Positions 24,633 to 33,183 are shown, numbered from the stretch's first letter. The stretch is 42,799 nucleotides of DNA from Candidatus Accumulibacter phosphatis (GCF_012939955.1 NZ_SPMY01000026.1:1-42799); one strand, 5' to 3'. Numbers and translations are program-made. The notes: generated by a model from the letters alone, not told the origin.

Positions 24633-26126
24633 TCAGGCAAAGCCGGTGCGGGCGGCTGCCGGAATTGGCAGGCGTGACGGCTGCAAGCGCCGCAACGGGA
24701 AAACGATCCTGGCAATACAGCCGCACACCGCTTCACCACTCGCGCCGCTGGTCTTTGGACGCAGGCTGGCCGCAGCCTGATGGATCTCGGCAATCTCGCG
24801 AACAATAGCCAGGCCCAGGCCGCTTCCTTCGCCATCACTGCCGTCGGCCCGGTAAAAGCGGTCGAAAACCTTGAGCGAATCGTCGTCGGAAATACCGCTG
24901 CCACTGTCTTCGATTTCGAGGAGGGCGAAATCGCCCTGCGCAAACACGCGCGCCGTGACGCGTCCGTCGGCGGGCGTATAGCGCAGGGCATTGTCGAGCA
25001 GATTGTTGATCATCTCGCGCAAGAGAAAAGCGTTACCGACGATGGGCACGGCACCGGCCGGCTCGTAGCCAAGGTCAATGTGCTTTTCAAGCGCTTGCAC
25101 GACCCAGGTCTCGACGATTTCGCGCAGCAGTGGCTCAAGGTCGAGCGCTAGCAGCGTCTGCTGCGAGTGACCACTCGCTTCGGCGCGCTCCAGCGCCAGC
25201 AACTGGTCGACCAGGCGCGAGGCGCGATCAACGCCAGCGAGAATCTGGCTCAAGGCGTGCCGCAGTTCGCCCGGATCACGCTCGCGCATGGCCAGCTGCG
25301 CTTGCGTCTTCAAGCCGGTGAGCGGCGTGCGCATCTGGTGCGCGGCGTTGGCAATGAAACGGCGCTGTGCGTCGACGTTGTTCTGCATCCGCGCCAGTAT
25401 CGAATTGAAGGCCTCGGTCAGCGGCCGCAGCTCCTCGGGGACGCGGCTCAGCGAAATCGGCGAGAGATCCGCTTCGCGACGCGCTTCGATGCGCTTGCGC
25501 AGTCGGGTCAGCGGGCGCAAGCCTTGCGACAGCCCGAACCAGACCAGCACCACCGCCAGGGGGATGATCACGAACTGTGGCAAGATCACGCTGGCAATGA
25601 TCTTGTTCGCCAACTGCGAGCGCTTTTCAGTCGTTTCTCCGACTTCGATCAAGACCCGGGGCGTCGTCGACTGGGCGCTGGCGAAGAGAACCATGTAGGC
25701 GACGCGCAGCGTCTGGCCGCGGTACTCGTCATCGCGAAAATGAACCTCGCCGGGCTCTTTGTTCTCCAGGCTGATGGGCAAGACCGGCACGGGCAGTTCG
25801 GGGTCGCCGACGACCAGTTCGCCGTCACCATCGAGCAAATGGAAATAGACGTTGTCGATCTCGTCGGAACGCAGAAAAAGCTGCGCCAGAGCCGGCACCG
25901 CCAGTTGCGGATGCCCGTCGTCGAAAGTGATCTGGCGCGATATCGCCGTTACATGCTCGCGCAGTGACTGATCGTAAGGGAAGCTGGCAACACTATTGGC
26001 AAAGTAGTGGGTGAATGCGATGCTGATCGGCCACACGAACAGTAAGGGTGCCAGCATCCAGTCCAGGATCTCGCCGAAGAGCGAGCGCTGGACGTCAGGG
26101 TCTCGTTTCTTCCGCAGGTTTCTCAA
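24633..26126 (-). CDS. Sensor histidine kinase, TctE/QseC type
   Basis: About 497 residues. In order: N-terminal helix (MLAPLLFVWPISIAFTHYF), a 2CSK_N-like periplasmic sensor, a second helix (IIASVILPQFVIIPLAVVLVW), a HAMP-like linker, the H-box FIANAAHQMRTPLTGLKTQA with the phospho-accepting His, N-box MINNLLDNALRYTPADG, and G1/G2 boxes (DSGSGISDDD, GEGSGLGLAIV). All kinase motifs are intact. The start is uncertain: a TTG at 26126, inside the regulator's 3' end, gives a sensible N-terminus, and an ATG at 26165 is the alternative. The last 35 residues are atypical and may come from a junction. The stimulus is unknown; copper is plausible from context. Confidence 0.85.
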   Translation of the reverse strand: MRNLRKKRDPDVQRSLFGEILDWMLAPLLFVWPISIAFTHYFANSVASFPYDQSLREHVTAISRQITFDDGHPQLAVPALAQLFLRSDEIDNVYFHLLDGDGELVVGDPELPVPVLPISLENKEPGEVHFRDDEYRGQTLRVAYMVLFASAQSTTPRVLIEVGETTEKRSQLANKIIASVILPQFVIIPLAVVLVWFGLSQGLRPLTRLRKRIEARREADLSPISLSRVPEELRPLTEAFNSILARMQNNVDAQRRFIANAAHQMRTPLTGLKTQAQLAMRERDPGELRHALSQILAGVDRASRLVDQLLALERAEASGHSQQTLLALDLEPLLREIVETWVVQALEKHIDLGYEPAGAVPIVGNAFLLREMINNLLDNALRYTPADGRVTARVFAQGDFALLEIEDSGSGISDDDSLKVFDRFYRADGSDGEGSGLGLAIVREIAEIHQAAASLRPKTSGASGEAVCGCIARIVFPLRRLQPSRLPIPAAARTGFA

Positions 26127-26774
26127 GATAGTATCCGAGGCCGCGCACGGTCGTGATATTGACACCAGTCGCTTCGAGTTTCTTGCGCAAGCGATGGATA
26201 TAGACCTCGATGGCGTTATGGCTCACTTCCTCGCCCCAGCCACAGAGGTGATCGACCAGTTGGTCCTTGCTGACCAGCCGCCTGGCGCGCGAGAGGAGAA
26301 TCTCCAGCAAGCCGAGCTCACGAGCCGAAAGGTCGAGCATCTCGCCATTGACCATCGCACAACGGTCGGTCTGGTCAAAAGTAAGCAAACCGCAATGGAT
26401 AAGCCGGGCCGTGCCTGACGAGCGGCGACTCAGCGCGCGCACACGCGCTTCGAGTTCAGGCAGCTCGAAAGGCTTGGCCATGTAATCGTCGGCACCCAGA
26501 TCAAGCCCTTTGACGCGGTCGTCGATACCGTCGAGCGCAGTCAGGATCAATACCGGAGTGCTCGATTTGCGAGCGCGCAACCGGCGCAGCACGTTCAGGC
26601 CGGGCACCTTGGCAGACCCAGGTCGAGAATTACCAGATCGTAGACGTTGGTCATCAAAGCGGTATCGGCGTCGATTCCTGTGTACGCGCAGTCGACGGCG
26701 TAGCCTCCCTTGCGCAGCGAGCGGCAAAGGCCATCGGCAATGATTCTGTCGTCTTCAGCAAGAAGAATGCGCAT
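26095..26774 (-). pseudogene. OmpR-family response regulator, frameshifted by one base
   Basis: From the ATG at 26774 the receiver reads MRILLAEDDRIIADGLCRSL to VILDLGLP (phospho-Asp). The frame is then lost at 26609-26612, where one A seems to be missing on the coding strand. The next frame continues KVPGLNVLRRLRARK, through the Lys in DYMAKPFE, and the winged-helix DNA-binding domain ending VRGLGYYLEKP. Every motif is present, so this may be an assembly error. The 3' end overlaps the kinase gene. It is the cognate regulator and possibly controls the cus operon. Confidence 0.85.
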
Positions 26775-26800
26775 CGCTCTCGGTTCTTGAGCTGACGCAC

Positions 26801-26817
26801 GTAAGCTGCCTGTAAGC
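26801..26817 (-). promoter_or_regulatory. Direct-repeat operator candidate upstream of the response regulator
   Basis: Two GCTTAC half-sites (minus strand) exactly 11 bp apart, one helix turn, 27-43 bp upstream of the regulator ATG. Tandem half-sites with this period are the standard target of OmpR/PhoB-type regulators (for example PmrA, QseB), so this may be autoregulation. Confidence 0.5.
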
Positions 26818-26886
26818 CCCCGCCTTTACGCTACACACGCTGTTCTCCATTTCATGGTCTGGGAGTTCTGACTTCGGCCGGAACTC

Positions 26887-26921
26887 GGGGAGTATCCACG
26901 TACTGTACGCGGATACTCCCC
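26887..26921. terminator. Long perfect hairpin with T tract
   Basis: GGGGAGTATCC / GGATACTCCCC, with a further CGTAC-T-GTACG inside, forms a 35-nt stem with a single mismatch, followed by ATTTTTT on the plus strand. No plus-strand gene reads into it, so besides a terminator it could be a mobile-element end. The 26775-27056 gap holds no gene. Confidence 0.5.
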
Positions 26922-27056
26922 GCCATTTTTTCGCGGGCCTTTGCAGCAGTACCGCAACCACCGTCATCGCTGCGGTCGGTCGCGGGGCGGGCTGCGGCCC
27001 TGCTATCGTGCGAGTGTAACAAAAAACCGCCCACCGTCGTCATGCACCACGCACTA

Positions 27057-27091
27057 CGTTCCGCGAGCCATGCCGGCGCCTTCGCGGAACG
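27057..27091 (-). terminator. Terminator hairpin of the M20 amidohydrolase gene
   Basis: CGTTCCGCGA / TCGCGGAACG, a 10-bp perfect stem with a 15-base loop, 13 bp after the gene's stop. On the minus strand a T6 run follows about 30 bases later (near 27021-27026), so termination is plausible but not classical. Confidence 0.5.
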
Positions 27092-27103
27092 CTGGCCAGC
27101 AAC

Positions 27104-28294
27104 TCAGGCCGGGCCTTCCGCGCGCCTCCCCTTGAGCCAGGCCTCTGCCAGGCGCACCCAGTAACTGATGCCGATCGGCAGGATTTCGTCGTTGAAGTCG
27201 TAGTGGGGATTGTGCAAGGTACAGCCGCCGCTACCGGGACCGTTGCCCAACCAGGCGTAGCAACCCGGCTTCTCGGCCAGCATGTACGCGAAGTCTTCGG
27301 CGCCCATCGACGGCAGTTCGTCCATGCGCAGTTTGTCAGCGCCTAGCACGTCCCTCGCCACCTGACGACAGACCTCGCTTTCTGCCACGCTATTGACCGT
27401 TGCTGGATAGCGATGGTCGAAGCGCACTGAAATCTGCGCACCGAAAGCGCTGCCAATGCCGCTGCACAGGCGTTCGACGGCGCTCTCGACCAGCGCCTGC
27501 GTTTGCCCGTTGAAGCTACGGATCGTGCCGCGCAGGACGGCGTCGTCGGGAATGATGTTCCAGGCTTCACCGCCGTGTATCTGGGTGACGCTGACCACGG
27601 CCGACTCGCAAGGGTGGACGTTGCGCGCCACGACGGTCTGCAAGGCCAGCACCAATTGGCTGCTGACGACCAGCGTATCGACCCCTTGATGCGGCATCGC
27701 GGCATGGCAACCGTGGCCACGCACCCAGATCTCGAAGGCGCAGGTCCCGGCCATCACCGGCCCGGGCATCACCGCCATTTCGCCAACCGGGATTCCGGGC
27801 CAGTTGTGCAGGCCAAATACGGCGTCCATCGGAAACTTCTCGAACAGGCCGTCGGCCATCATCACCGCCGCCCCTCCCTCCGACTCCTCGGCAGGCTGGA
27901 AGATGAAATGCACGCTGCCGTCGAAATCAAGCTCGTTTACGTGCTCGGCCATGAAGCGCGCGGCGCCGAGCAGCATCGCCGTATGGCCGTCGTGACCACA
28001 AGCATGCATCAGACCTGGCGCGGTCGAGCGGTGGGAAAAATCGTTCTTCTCCAGCAGCGGCAAGGCGTCCATATCGGCGCGCAGGCCGATCGCCCGCGCA
28101 CCACTGCCATTGCGCAGGGTCGCAACAACGCCCGTACGCGCCAGCCCGCGATGGATTTGCAGCCCGTAGCTGCTCAACTCGCGCGCCACCAAATCGGCAG
28201 TGCGCAACTCATTGAAAGCAAGCTCCGGGTGGGCATGAAGATCACGCCGAATTGCCGCCAGTTCGCCGAGAAAAGGGATATCAAAAAGAGTCAT
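27104..28294 (-). CDS. M20 family amidohydrolase (hippurate hydrolase-like)
   Basis: 396 residues from the ATG at 28294; longer starts run into the rapZ promoter. The zinc-peptidase motifs are in order: LRADMDALP, then MHACGHDGHTAMLLG, the catalytic Glu pair in QPAEESEGGA, GLHNWPGIPVG, and ELPSMGAEDFAYML with the C-terminal metal ligand HNPHYDFND. The dimerisation domain lies in between. It hydrolyses N-acyl amino acids such as hippurate, acetyl-amino acids or IAA conjugates; the real substrate cannot be told. It is divergent from rapZ with 82 bp between. Confidence 0.92.
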   Translation of the reverse strand: MTLFDIPFLGELAAIRRDLHAHPELAFNELRTADLVARELSSYGLQIHRGLARTGVVATLRNGSGARAIGLRADMDALPLLEKNDFSHRSTAPGLMHACGHDGHTAMLLGAARFMAEHVNELDFDGSVHFIFQPAEESEGGAAVMMADGLFEKFPMDAVFGLHNWPGIPVGEMAVMPGPVMAGTCAFEIWVRGHGCHAAMPHQGVDTLVVSSQLVLALQTVVARNVHPCESAVVSVTQIHGGEAWNIIPDDAVLRGTIRSFNGQTQALVESAVERLCSGIGSAFGAQISVRFDHRYPATVNSVAESEVCRQVARDVLGADKLRMDELPSMGAEDFAYMLAEKPGCYAWLGNGPGSGGCTLHNPHYDFNDEILPIGISYWVRLAEAWLKGRRAEGPA

Positions 28295-28376
28295 GAGCCT
28301 GACCTGACAAAAAGGAACATCGAGAGTATGCCAGAGTGACTTGCTCGGGACTGCGCACACCGCTATCCTTGCTCAC

Positions 28377-29258
28377 ATGCACCTCGTTCTCATTAGCGGC
28401 CTCTCCGGTTCCGGAAAATCGATTGCCCTCAAGGTACTGGAGGACGCCGATTACTATTGTGTGGACAACCTGCCCTCGCAGTTGTTGCCGCAGCTTGTCG
28501 AGCAACTCGACCAGCAGGGCTATCGCAAGGTCGGCGTGGTGATCGACAGTCGCGGCGGCGACAGCGTCGCCAAGCTACCGCCGCAACTCGACACACTGCG
28601 GACCCGGAATCTCGAACTGCAGTTGCTGTTTCTTGACGCGCAGGACGACACGCTGATCAAACGCTATTCCGAAACGCGGCGCCGACATCCACTGGCCAGC
28701 GATCGGCTGACCCTCACCGAAGCAATCGCCGAAGAACGTGTCCACCTCGCCGGCCTGTCCGCCATCGCTCATCACATGGACACCACCGTCCTCAAGCCGG
28801 CAGCCTTGCGCGAGTGGGTGCGCCAGTTCGTCGCCACCGACGACATGGCGGAGCCTTGCCAGGGACTGGCGCTGCTGTTCGAGTCGTTCGGCTTCAAGAA
28901 CGGCATTCCGCTCGACGCCGACCTGGTGTTCGACGTGCGCTGCCTGCCCAATCCCTACTACGAAGCCAGCCTGCGCACGCTGACCGGCCGCGACGAGCAG
29001 GTCATTTCCTTTCTCGAAGCCGAAGCAGAAGTCCTGCGCATGCGCCAGGACATCGCCGGCTTCGTTCGCGCCTGGCTACCGGCGTATATCCGCGACAGTC
29101 GCAATTACCTGACCGTAGCCATCGGCTGCACCGGCGGGCAACACCGCTCGGTTTACCTCGCCGAACGCTTGGGGCGTGAATTCCGCAGCAGTGCCCGGGT
29201 GCTGGTTCGCCACCGCGAGTTGCCGCCGCCGATGCTCAGCACTCTCGACATTTCCTGA
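28377..29258 (+). CDS. rapZ: RNase adapter protein RapZ
   Basis: 293 residues, the usual family length. Walker A GLSGSGKS occupies residues 8-15 and is followed by VLEDADYYCVDNLP. The C-terminal RNA-binding domain has TVAIGCTGGQHRSVYLAERL, the most conserved segment. In enterobacteria RapZ guides RNase E to the sRNA GlmZ and so controls glucosamine-6-phosphate synthesis; in betaproteobacteria the partner RNA is not known. Here it stands alone, away from hprK/ptsN. The ATG at 28377 is chosen because homology begins at MHLVLISG. Confidence 0.95.
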   Translation: MHLVLISGLSGSGKSIALKVLEDADYYCVDNLPSQLLPQLVEQLDQQGYRKVGVVIDSRGGDSVAKLPPQLDTLRTRNLELQLLFLDAQDDTLIKRYSETRRRHPLASDRLTLTEAIAEERVHLAGLSAIAHHMDTTVLKPAALREWVRQFVATDDMAEPCQGLALLFESFGFKNGIPLDADLVFDVRCLPNPYYEASLRTLTGRDEQVISFLEAEAEVLRMRQDIAGFVRAWLPAYIRDSRNYLTVAIGCTGGQHRSVYLAERLGREFRSSARVLVRHRELPPPMLSTLDIS

Positions 29259-29282
29259 CGGTCATGACGCCCCAGAACCCCC

Positions 29283-29369
29283 GCTCATGATAGTCATGGC
29301 TGCTCCCCTCTTCCCCAACCCTTCTCCCGCAGAGGGGAGAAGGGAGCTTCGTGAGTCGCGGACGCGACT
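29283..29369 (-). repeat. Dispersed intergenic repeat, copy 3 (inverted)
   Basis: The reverse complement of this stretch matches 21522-21606 almost throughout: AGTCGCG-TC-CGCGACTCACGAA, then CTCCC, GCGGGAGAAGGG, GGGGAAGAGGG, CATGACT and TCATGA, with a few substitutions. It fills the gap between rapZ and the NusG-II gene. Three copies in 8 kb of non-coding DNA suggest a REP- or MITE-like family of this genome. Confidence 0.8.
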
Positions 29370-29384
29370 GTCACGGTAACGGTC

Positions 29385-29759
29385 ATGCACTGGTTCGGGC
29401 TGTTCAAGCCCGGCGATTGGCTGATCGTGGCGCTCGGCCTGGCCTTCTGTGCTACCGCCTTCCCGCTGGCCTGGCGGGCAGGCGTTGCTGAAAAAGCCAT
29501 CGTCCGGCGCGGCGGCGACGTTTTCTCGGAACTCGAACTATCACGCAATCGGCGCATCGAAGTCCCCGGTCCGCTGGGCATCACCACGGTGGTCGTCGAC
29601 CAGCGTCGCGTGCGCGTCGCTGCGGATCCCGGCCTTCGCCAGTACTGCGTGCGCCAGGGCTGGCTGTCGCGCCCCGGCGAGATCGCCATCTGCGCTCCCA
29701 ACCAGGTCAGCGTCGAGGTGCGGGGAAGCAAGCAGACTTACGATTCACTCGCTTACTGA
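29385..29759 (+). CDS. NusG domain II-containing membrane-anchored protein
   Basis: 124 residues: one N-terminal transmembrane helix (about 10-32, GDWLIVALGLAFCATAFPLA) and a NusG domain II fold. The family hallmark is at the end: DQRRVRVAADPGLRQYCVRQ, then GWLSRPGEIAICAPNQVSVEV. These proteins are common but uncharacterised; similar genes in betaproteobacteria often sit near heptaprenyl-synthase or apbE-type genes. It is preceded by the repeat and followed by the ahcY promoter. Confidence 0.88.
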   Translation: MHWFGLFKPGDWLIVALGLAFCATAFPLAWRAGVAEKAIVRRGGDVFSELELSRNRRIEVPGPLGITTVVVDQRRVRVAADPGLRQYCVRQGWLSRPGEIAICAPNQVSVEVRGSKQTYDSLAY

Positions 29760-29801
29760 ACCCGGCGCGGCACGAGCACGGGTTCGTGACGGAAGCCCTG
29801 C

Positions 29802-29828
29802 TTTAACGGACCAGGATCCGGTTATAAT
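29802..29828 (+). promoter_or_regulatory. Promoter of the ahcY transcript
   Basis: A perfect TATAAT -10 at 29823-29828 with a weak TTTAAC -35 at 29802-29807 (15-base spacer). Transcription would begin near 29835, just before the riboswitch aptamer, which is where a leader should start. Confidence 0.65.
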
Positions 29829-29838
29829 GGCAAGCCTA

Positions 29839-29905
29839 ATCCGAGGGGCGCTGCAGGGCTGTCGCGAGACAGTTTCAGGCTCGGATTTCTCAAACGGCGC
29901 TCATC
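29839..29905 (+). ncRNA. S-adenosylhomocysteine (SAH) riboswitch
   Basis: Matches the SAH aptamer of proteobacteria: CCGAGGGGCGCTGCAGG, a variable hairpin (CTGTC-GCGA-GACAG), GGCTCGGATTT, then AACGGCGCTCA. P1 pairs CCGAG (29841-29845) with CTCGG (29880-29884). The GGGCGC and GCGCTC segments form the pseudoknot. It sits 105 bp before ahcY. This class turns expression on when SAH, the AhcY substrate, builds up. Confidence 0.95.
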
Positions 29906-29940
29906 CAACCAACCCATGCCGGACATGGGAAACGGGATGG

Positions 29941-29966
29941 GCCCACGCTGAAGTCCTTCAGTGGGC
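29941..29966 (+). promoter_or_regulatory. Hairpin between the SAH aptamer and ahcY (possible expression platform)
   Basis: GCCCA-CG-CTGAAG / CTTCAG-TGGGC: an 11-bp stem with a two-base bulge and a TC loop. No T run follows, so it is not a classical terminator. It may present or hide the ribosome site GAAGGAG about 30 bases on. Confidence 0.4.
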
Positions 29967-30010
29967 ACACGACGGCTTCCTGTCCCGGCAAAGTTCTGAA
30001 GGAGCCACCT

Positions 30011-31423
30011 GTGCTGGACGCTTTTAGCAAGACCCAAGACTACGTGATTGCCGACCTCGGCCTCGCCGACTGGGGCCGCAAGGAAATGCGCATCGCCGAA
30101 ACCGAAATGCCTGGCCTGATGGCGATTCGCGAAGAATTTGCCGCTACCAAGACCCTGCGGGGCGCGCGCATCACCGGTTCGCTGCACATGACCATCCAGA
30201 CCGCCGTACTGATCGAGACGCTGACCGCCCTCGGCGCCGAAGTGCGCTGGGCGTCGTGCAACATCTTTTCGACCCAGGACCATGCCGCCGCAGCGATCGC
30301 GGCATCCGGCGTGCCGGTGTTTGCCGTCAAGGGCGAATCGCTGACCGACTACTGGGACTACACGCACCGCATCTTCGAGTGGCCCGACGGCGGCTTCAGC
30401 AACATGATTCTCGACGATGGTGGTGACGCAACCCTGCTCCTGCACCTCGGTGCCAGAGCCGAAAAGGACCCCTCGGTTCTCGCCAAGCCGACTTCGGAAG
30501 AAGAAACGATCCTCTTCGCTTCGATCAAGGCCAAGCTGGCCAGCGATCCCGCCTGGTACTCCGTCCGCCTGGCGGCGGTCAAGGGGGTCACGGAGGAAAC
30601 CACCACCGGCGTGCATCGCCTTTACCAGATGCACACCAGGGGCGAACTGCGCTTCCCGGCCATCAACGTCAATGATTCGGTCACCAAGTCGAAGTTCGAT
30701 AACCTTTATGGCTGTCGCGAATCTCTGGTTGACGGCATCAAGCGGGCGACCGACGTGATGATCGCTGGCAAGATCGCCTTGATTGCCGGCTACGGCGACG
30801 TCGGCAAGGGCTCGGCACAGGCCATGCGCGCCCTCTCCGCCCAGGTCTGGGTCACCGAAATCGACCCGATTTGTGCGCTGCAGGCGGCCATGGAAGGCTT
30901 CCGGGTAGTGACCATGGATTACGCGGCGGACAAGGCCGACATCTTCGTCACCTGCACCGGCAACTACCACGTCATCGACCACAGCCACATGGCGAAGATG
31001 AAGAATCAGGCCATCGTCTGCAACATCGGGCACTTCGACAACGAAATCGACGTCGCGTCGATCGAGGGCTACAGCTGGGAAGAGATCAAGCCACAGGTTG
31101 ACCACGTGATCTTTCCCGACGGCAAGCGCATCATCCTGCTGGCCAAGGGTCGTCTGGTCAATCTCGGCTGCGGCACGGGCCATCCGTCGTACGTGATGAG
31201 TTCCTCGTTCGCCAACCAGACGATCGCCCAGATCGAGCTGTTCACGCGGACCGACGATTACCCGATCGGCGTTTATACACTGCCCAAGCATCTGGATGAA
31301 AAGGTCGCGCGCCTGCAGCTCAGAACCCTGAACGCCCAACTCAGCGAATTGAGCGATGCGCAAGCAGCGTACATCGGTGTCGCCAAGGACGGTCCTTACA
31401 AGCCGGACCACTACCGCTACTGA
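30011..31423 (+). CDS. ahcY: S-adenosylhomocysteine hydrolase
   Basis: 470 residues starting at a GTG with GAAGGAG upstream. It splits SAH into adenosine and homocysteine, relieving inhibition of methyltransferases. The substrate-binding half begins [16 protein letters not shown], with the [12 protein letters not shown] segment. The NAD-binding Rossmann loop is [12 protein letters not shown] (about residues 260-271). The ends [17 protein letters not shown] and the C-terminal KPDHYRY, whose Lys and Tyr reach into the neighbouring subunit's NAD site, are intact. It is the first gene of an operon with the holin-like gene and metF, behind the riboswitch. Confidence 0.98.
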   Translation: MLDAFSKTQDYVIADLGLADWGRKEMRIAETEMPGLMAIREEFAATKTLRGARITGSLHMTIQTAVLIETLTALGAEVRWASCNIFSTQDHAAAAIAASGVPVFAVKGESLTDYWDYTHRIFEWPDGGFSNMILDDGGDATLLLHLGARAEKDPSVLAKPTSEEETILFASIKAKLASDPAWYSVRLAAVKGVTEETTTGVHRLYQMHTRGELRFPAINVNDSVTKSKFDNLYGCRESLVDGIKRATDVMIAGKIALIAGYGDVGKGSAQAMRALSAQVWVTEIDPICALQAAMEGFRVVTMDYAADKADIFVTCTGNYHVIDHSHMAKMKNQAIVCNIGHFDNEIDVASIEGYSWEEIKPQVDHVIFPDGKRIILLAKGRLVNLGCGTGHPSYVMSSSFANQTIAQIELFTRTDDYPIGVYTLPKHLDEKVARLQLRTLNAQLSELSDAQAAYIGVAKDGPYKPDHYRY

Positions 31424-31453
31424 TACCCGAGACCTTAACAGGGGGAGATCGTC

Positions 31454-31804
31454 ATGCGCCTGATCCTGCTCTGGCTGCTCAACGCCTGCGCACTCCTTGC
31501 CGTCGCCTACCTGATGCCCGCGTCGATACAGCTGGCATCATTTGGCACGGCCATGATCGCCGCCGTGCTGCTGGGGCTGGTGAACACCGCCTTACGCCCT
31601 CTGTTGGTCTTGCTGACACTCCCGGTCACGCTGCTGAGCTTCGGCCTCTTCCTGTTCGTGGTCAACGGCCTGATGTTCTGGCTGGCGGGTTCGTTGGTCG
31701 ACGGATTCGTCGTCAGCGGCTTCTGGCCGGGCGTCTTCGGAGCGCTGCTGTACAGCATCATCTCGTCGCTACTTTCTTCCCTGTTGACCACCCGCAAGGG
31801 CTAG
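31454..31804 (+). CDS. Phage holin family (PF04020-like) membrane protein
   Basis: 116 residues with four hydrophobic helices (about 3-22, 30-50, 57-78, 90-110). The sequence begins MRLILLWLLNACALLAVAYL, and NTALRPLLVLLTLPVTLLSF is the signature of this DUF family. The ATG has AGGGGGAG upstream. The gene is regularly found between ahcY and metF in betaproteobacteria. Despite the family name it is not part of a prophage here, and its role in the methionine cycle operon is unexplained. Confidence 0.85.
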   Translation: MRLILLWLLNACALLAVAYLMPASIQLASFGTAMIAAVLLGLVNTALRPLLVLLTLPVTLLSFGLFLFVVNGLMFWLAGSLVDGFVVSGFWPGVFGALLYSIISSLLSSLLTTRKG

Positions 31805-31817
31805 TGATGTTCTCCTC

Positions 31818-32657
31818 ATGACACAGAACAAGCGTACTTTCAGCCTCGAGCTCTTTCCACCGCAAACGCCCGAGGGCGCCGAAAAGCTGCGCGCCGCGCG
31901 GGCCCGCATGGCCGCGCTCAAGCCGCGCTTCTTTTCGGTCACTTTCGGTGCCGGCGGCTCGACCCGTGACCGAACGCTCGAAACGGTGCTCGAGATCCAG
32001 CGCGAGGGCTACCAGGCGGCGCCGCACCTGTCGTGCATCGGCTCGACGCGCGAAAGCATCCGCAGCATCCTTGAAGAGTACCGCACGAACGGTATCCGCC
32101 ACCTCGTCGCCTTGCGCGGCGACCTCCCATCCGGGATGGCCCGGCCTGGCGCTTTTCGCTACGCCAACGAACTGGTCGAATTCATCCGTGCCGAAACCGG
32201 CGACTGCTTCCATATCGAGGTCGCCGCCTACCCCGAGTACCACCCGCAGGCGAAGAATCCGCAGGACGATCTGCAAAGCTTCAAGCGCAAGCTCGACGCT
32301 GGCGCCGACTCGGCAATCACCCAGTACTTCTACAACTTCGACGCCTACGCACACTTCATCGACGAGTGCCAGGCAATCGGCATCGACCTGCCAATCGTCC
32401 CCGGCATCATGCCCATCGCCAGCTACAGCAGCCTGGCGCGCTTTTCCGATACCTGCGGTGCAGAAATACCGCGCTGGATCAGGAAGAAGCTCGAAAGCTA
32501 CGGCGACGATAGTGCATCGATCCGCGCCTTTGGCCTCGACGTGGTAACCGGGCTTTGCGAACGCCTGTTGGCCAACGGCGCACCGGGCCTGCACTTCTAC
32601 ACCCTCAACCAGGACGCGCTGACCGCCGCCTTGTGGCAGCGCCTCCGTCTATCATAG
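31818..32657 (+). CDS. metF: Methylenetetrahydrofolate reductase MetF
   Basis: 279 residues: a TIM-barrel flavoenzyme that makes 5-methyltetrahydrofolate for methionine synthase. Motifs: SLELFPPQTPEGAEKLR with the catalytic Glu, FFSVTFGAGGSTRDRTLE, VALRGDLPSG, and ITQYFYNFDAY (FAD site). It lies 13 bp after the holin-like gene and shares the riboswitch-controlled transcript. Together with AhcY it regenerates methionine from SAH-derived homocysteine; metE/metH are not in the window. Confidence 0.96.
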   Translation: MTQNKRTFSLELFPPQTPEGAEKLRAARARMAALKPRFFSVTFGAGGSTRDRTLETVLEIQREGYQAAPHLSCIGSTRESIRSILEEYRTNGIRHLVALRGDLPSGMARPGAFRYANELVEFIRAETGDCFHIEVAAYPEYHPQAKNPQDDLQSFKRKLDAGADSAITQYFYNFDAYAHFIDECQAIGIDLPIVPGIMPIASYSSLARFSDTCGAEIPRWIRKKLESYGDDSASIRAFGLDVVTGLCERLLANGAPGLHFYTLNQDALTAALWQRLRLS

Positions 32658-32666
32658 GTTTTCAAG

Positions 32667-33017
32667 ATGGCTGCACGCGAGCTACCCGTAGTTGTCCGCT
32701 ATGCTCTCGAACTCTTCGCTCCGCTGGGCACCCTGCGCGTCAAGGCGATGTTCGGCGGCTGGGGCTTCTATTGCGACGATCTCTTCTTTGCCATCGTCGC
32801 CAACGACATCCTCTACCTCAAGGCTGACGCGCAAAGCGCAGCCACCTTCGAAACTGTCGGCGGCGAGCCTTTCCGCCTGCTGCGCAAGGACGGCCGTAGC
32901 GACACCATGAATTACTGGACGGTGCCCGAAGAGGCGATGGAGAGTAGCGAGGAAATGCTGCCCTGGGCGCGTGCCGCGCTGGCCGCGGCGGCGCGCAATC
33001 GCAAGCCGGCAAAGTAA
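32667..33017 (+). CDS. TfoX N-terminal domain protein
   Basis: 116 residues. The TfoX/Sxy N-terminal fold is clear: YALELFAPLGTLRVKAMFGG, WGFYCDDLFFAIVANDILYL, the Lys-Ala-Asp after it, and MNYWTVPEEAMES. The C-terminal TfoX domain of competence regulators is missing, which is common for stand-alone proteins of this kind. It starts 9 bp after metF. Whether it touches competence is unknown. Confidence 0.88.
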   Translation: MAARELPVVVRYALELFAPLGTLRVKAMFGGWGFYCDDLFFAIVANDILYLKADAQSAATFETVGGEPFRLLRKDGRSDTMNYWTVPEEAMESSEEMLPWARAALAAAARNRKPAK

Positions 33018-33183
33018 CTTCGTCGGCGGGGCGGAGGCACGCCAGCGTCGCGCGCAGCGGCCGCTTCGTTCGCGCGCCGGCCGAAAGCGCTGATTTCGGG
33101 CTAGAATGGCCCGCTTTGCGCAATCTCGCCTGCTTCAGCGGCACGCGCGCCAGCGCGCAGCCGACCCAGCCCGAAGAGGACGC

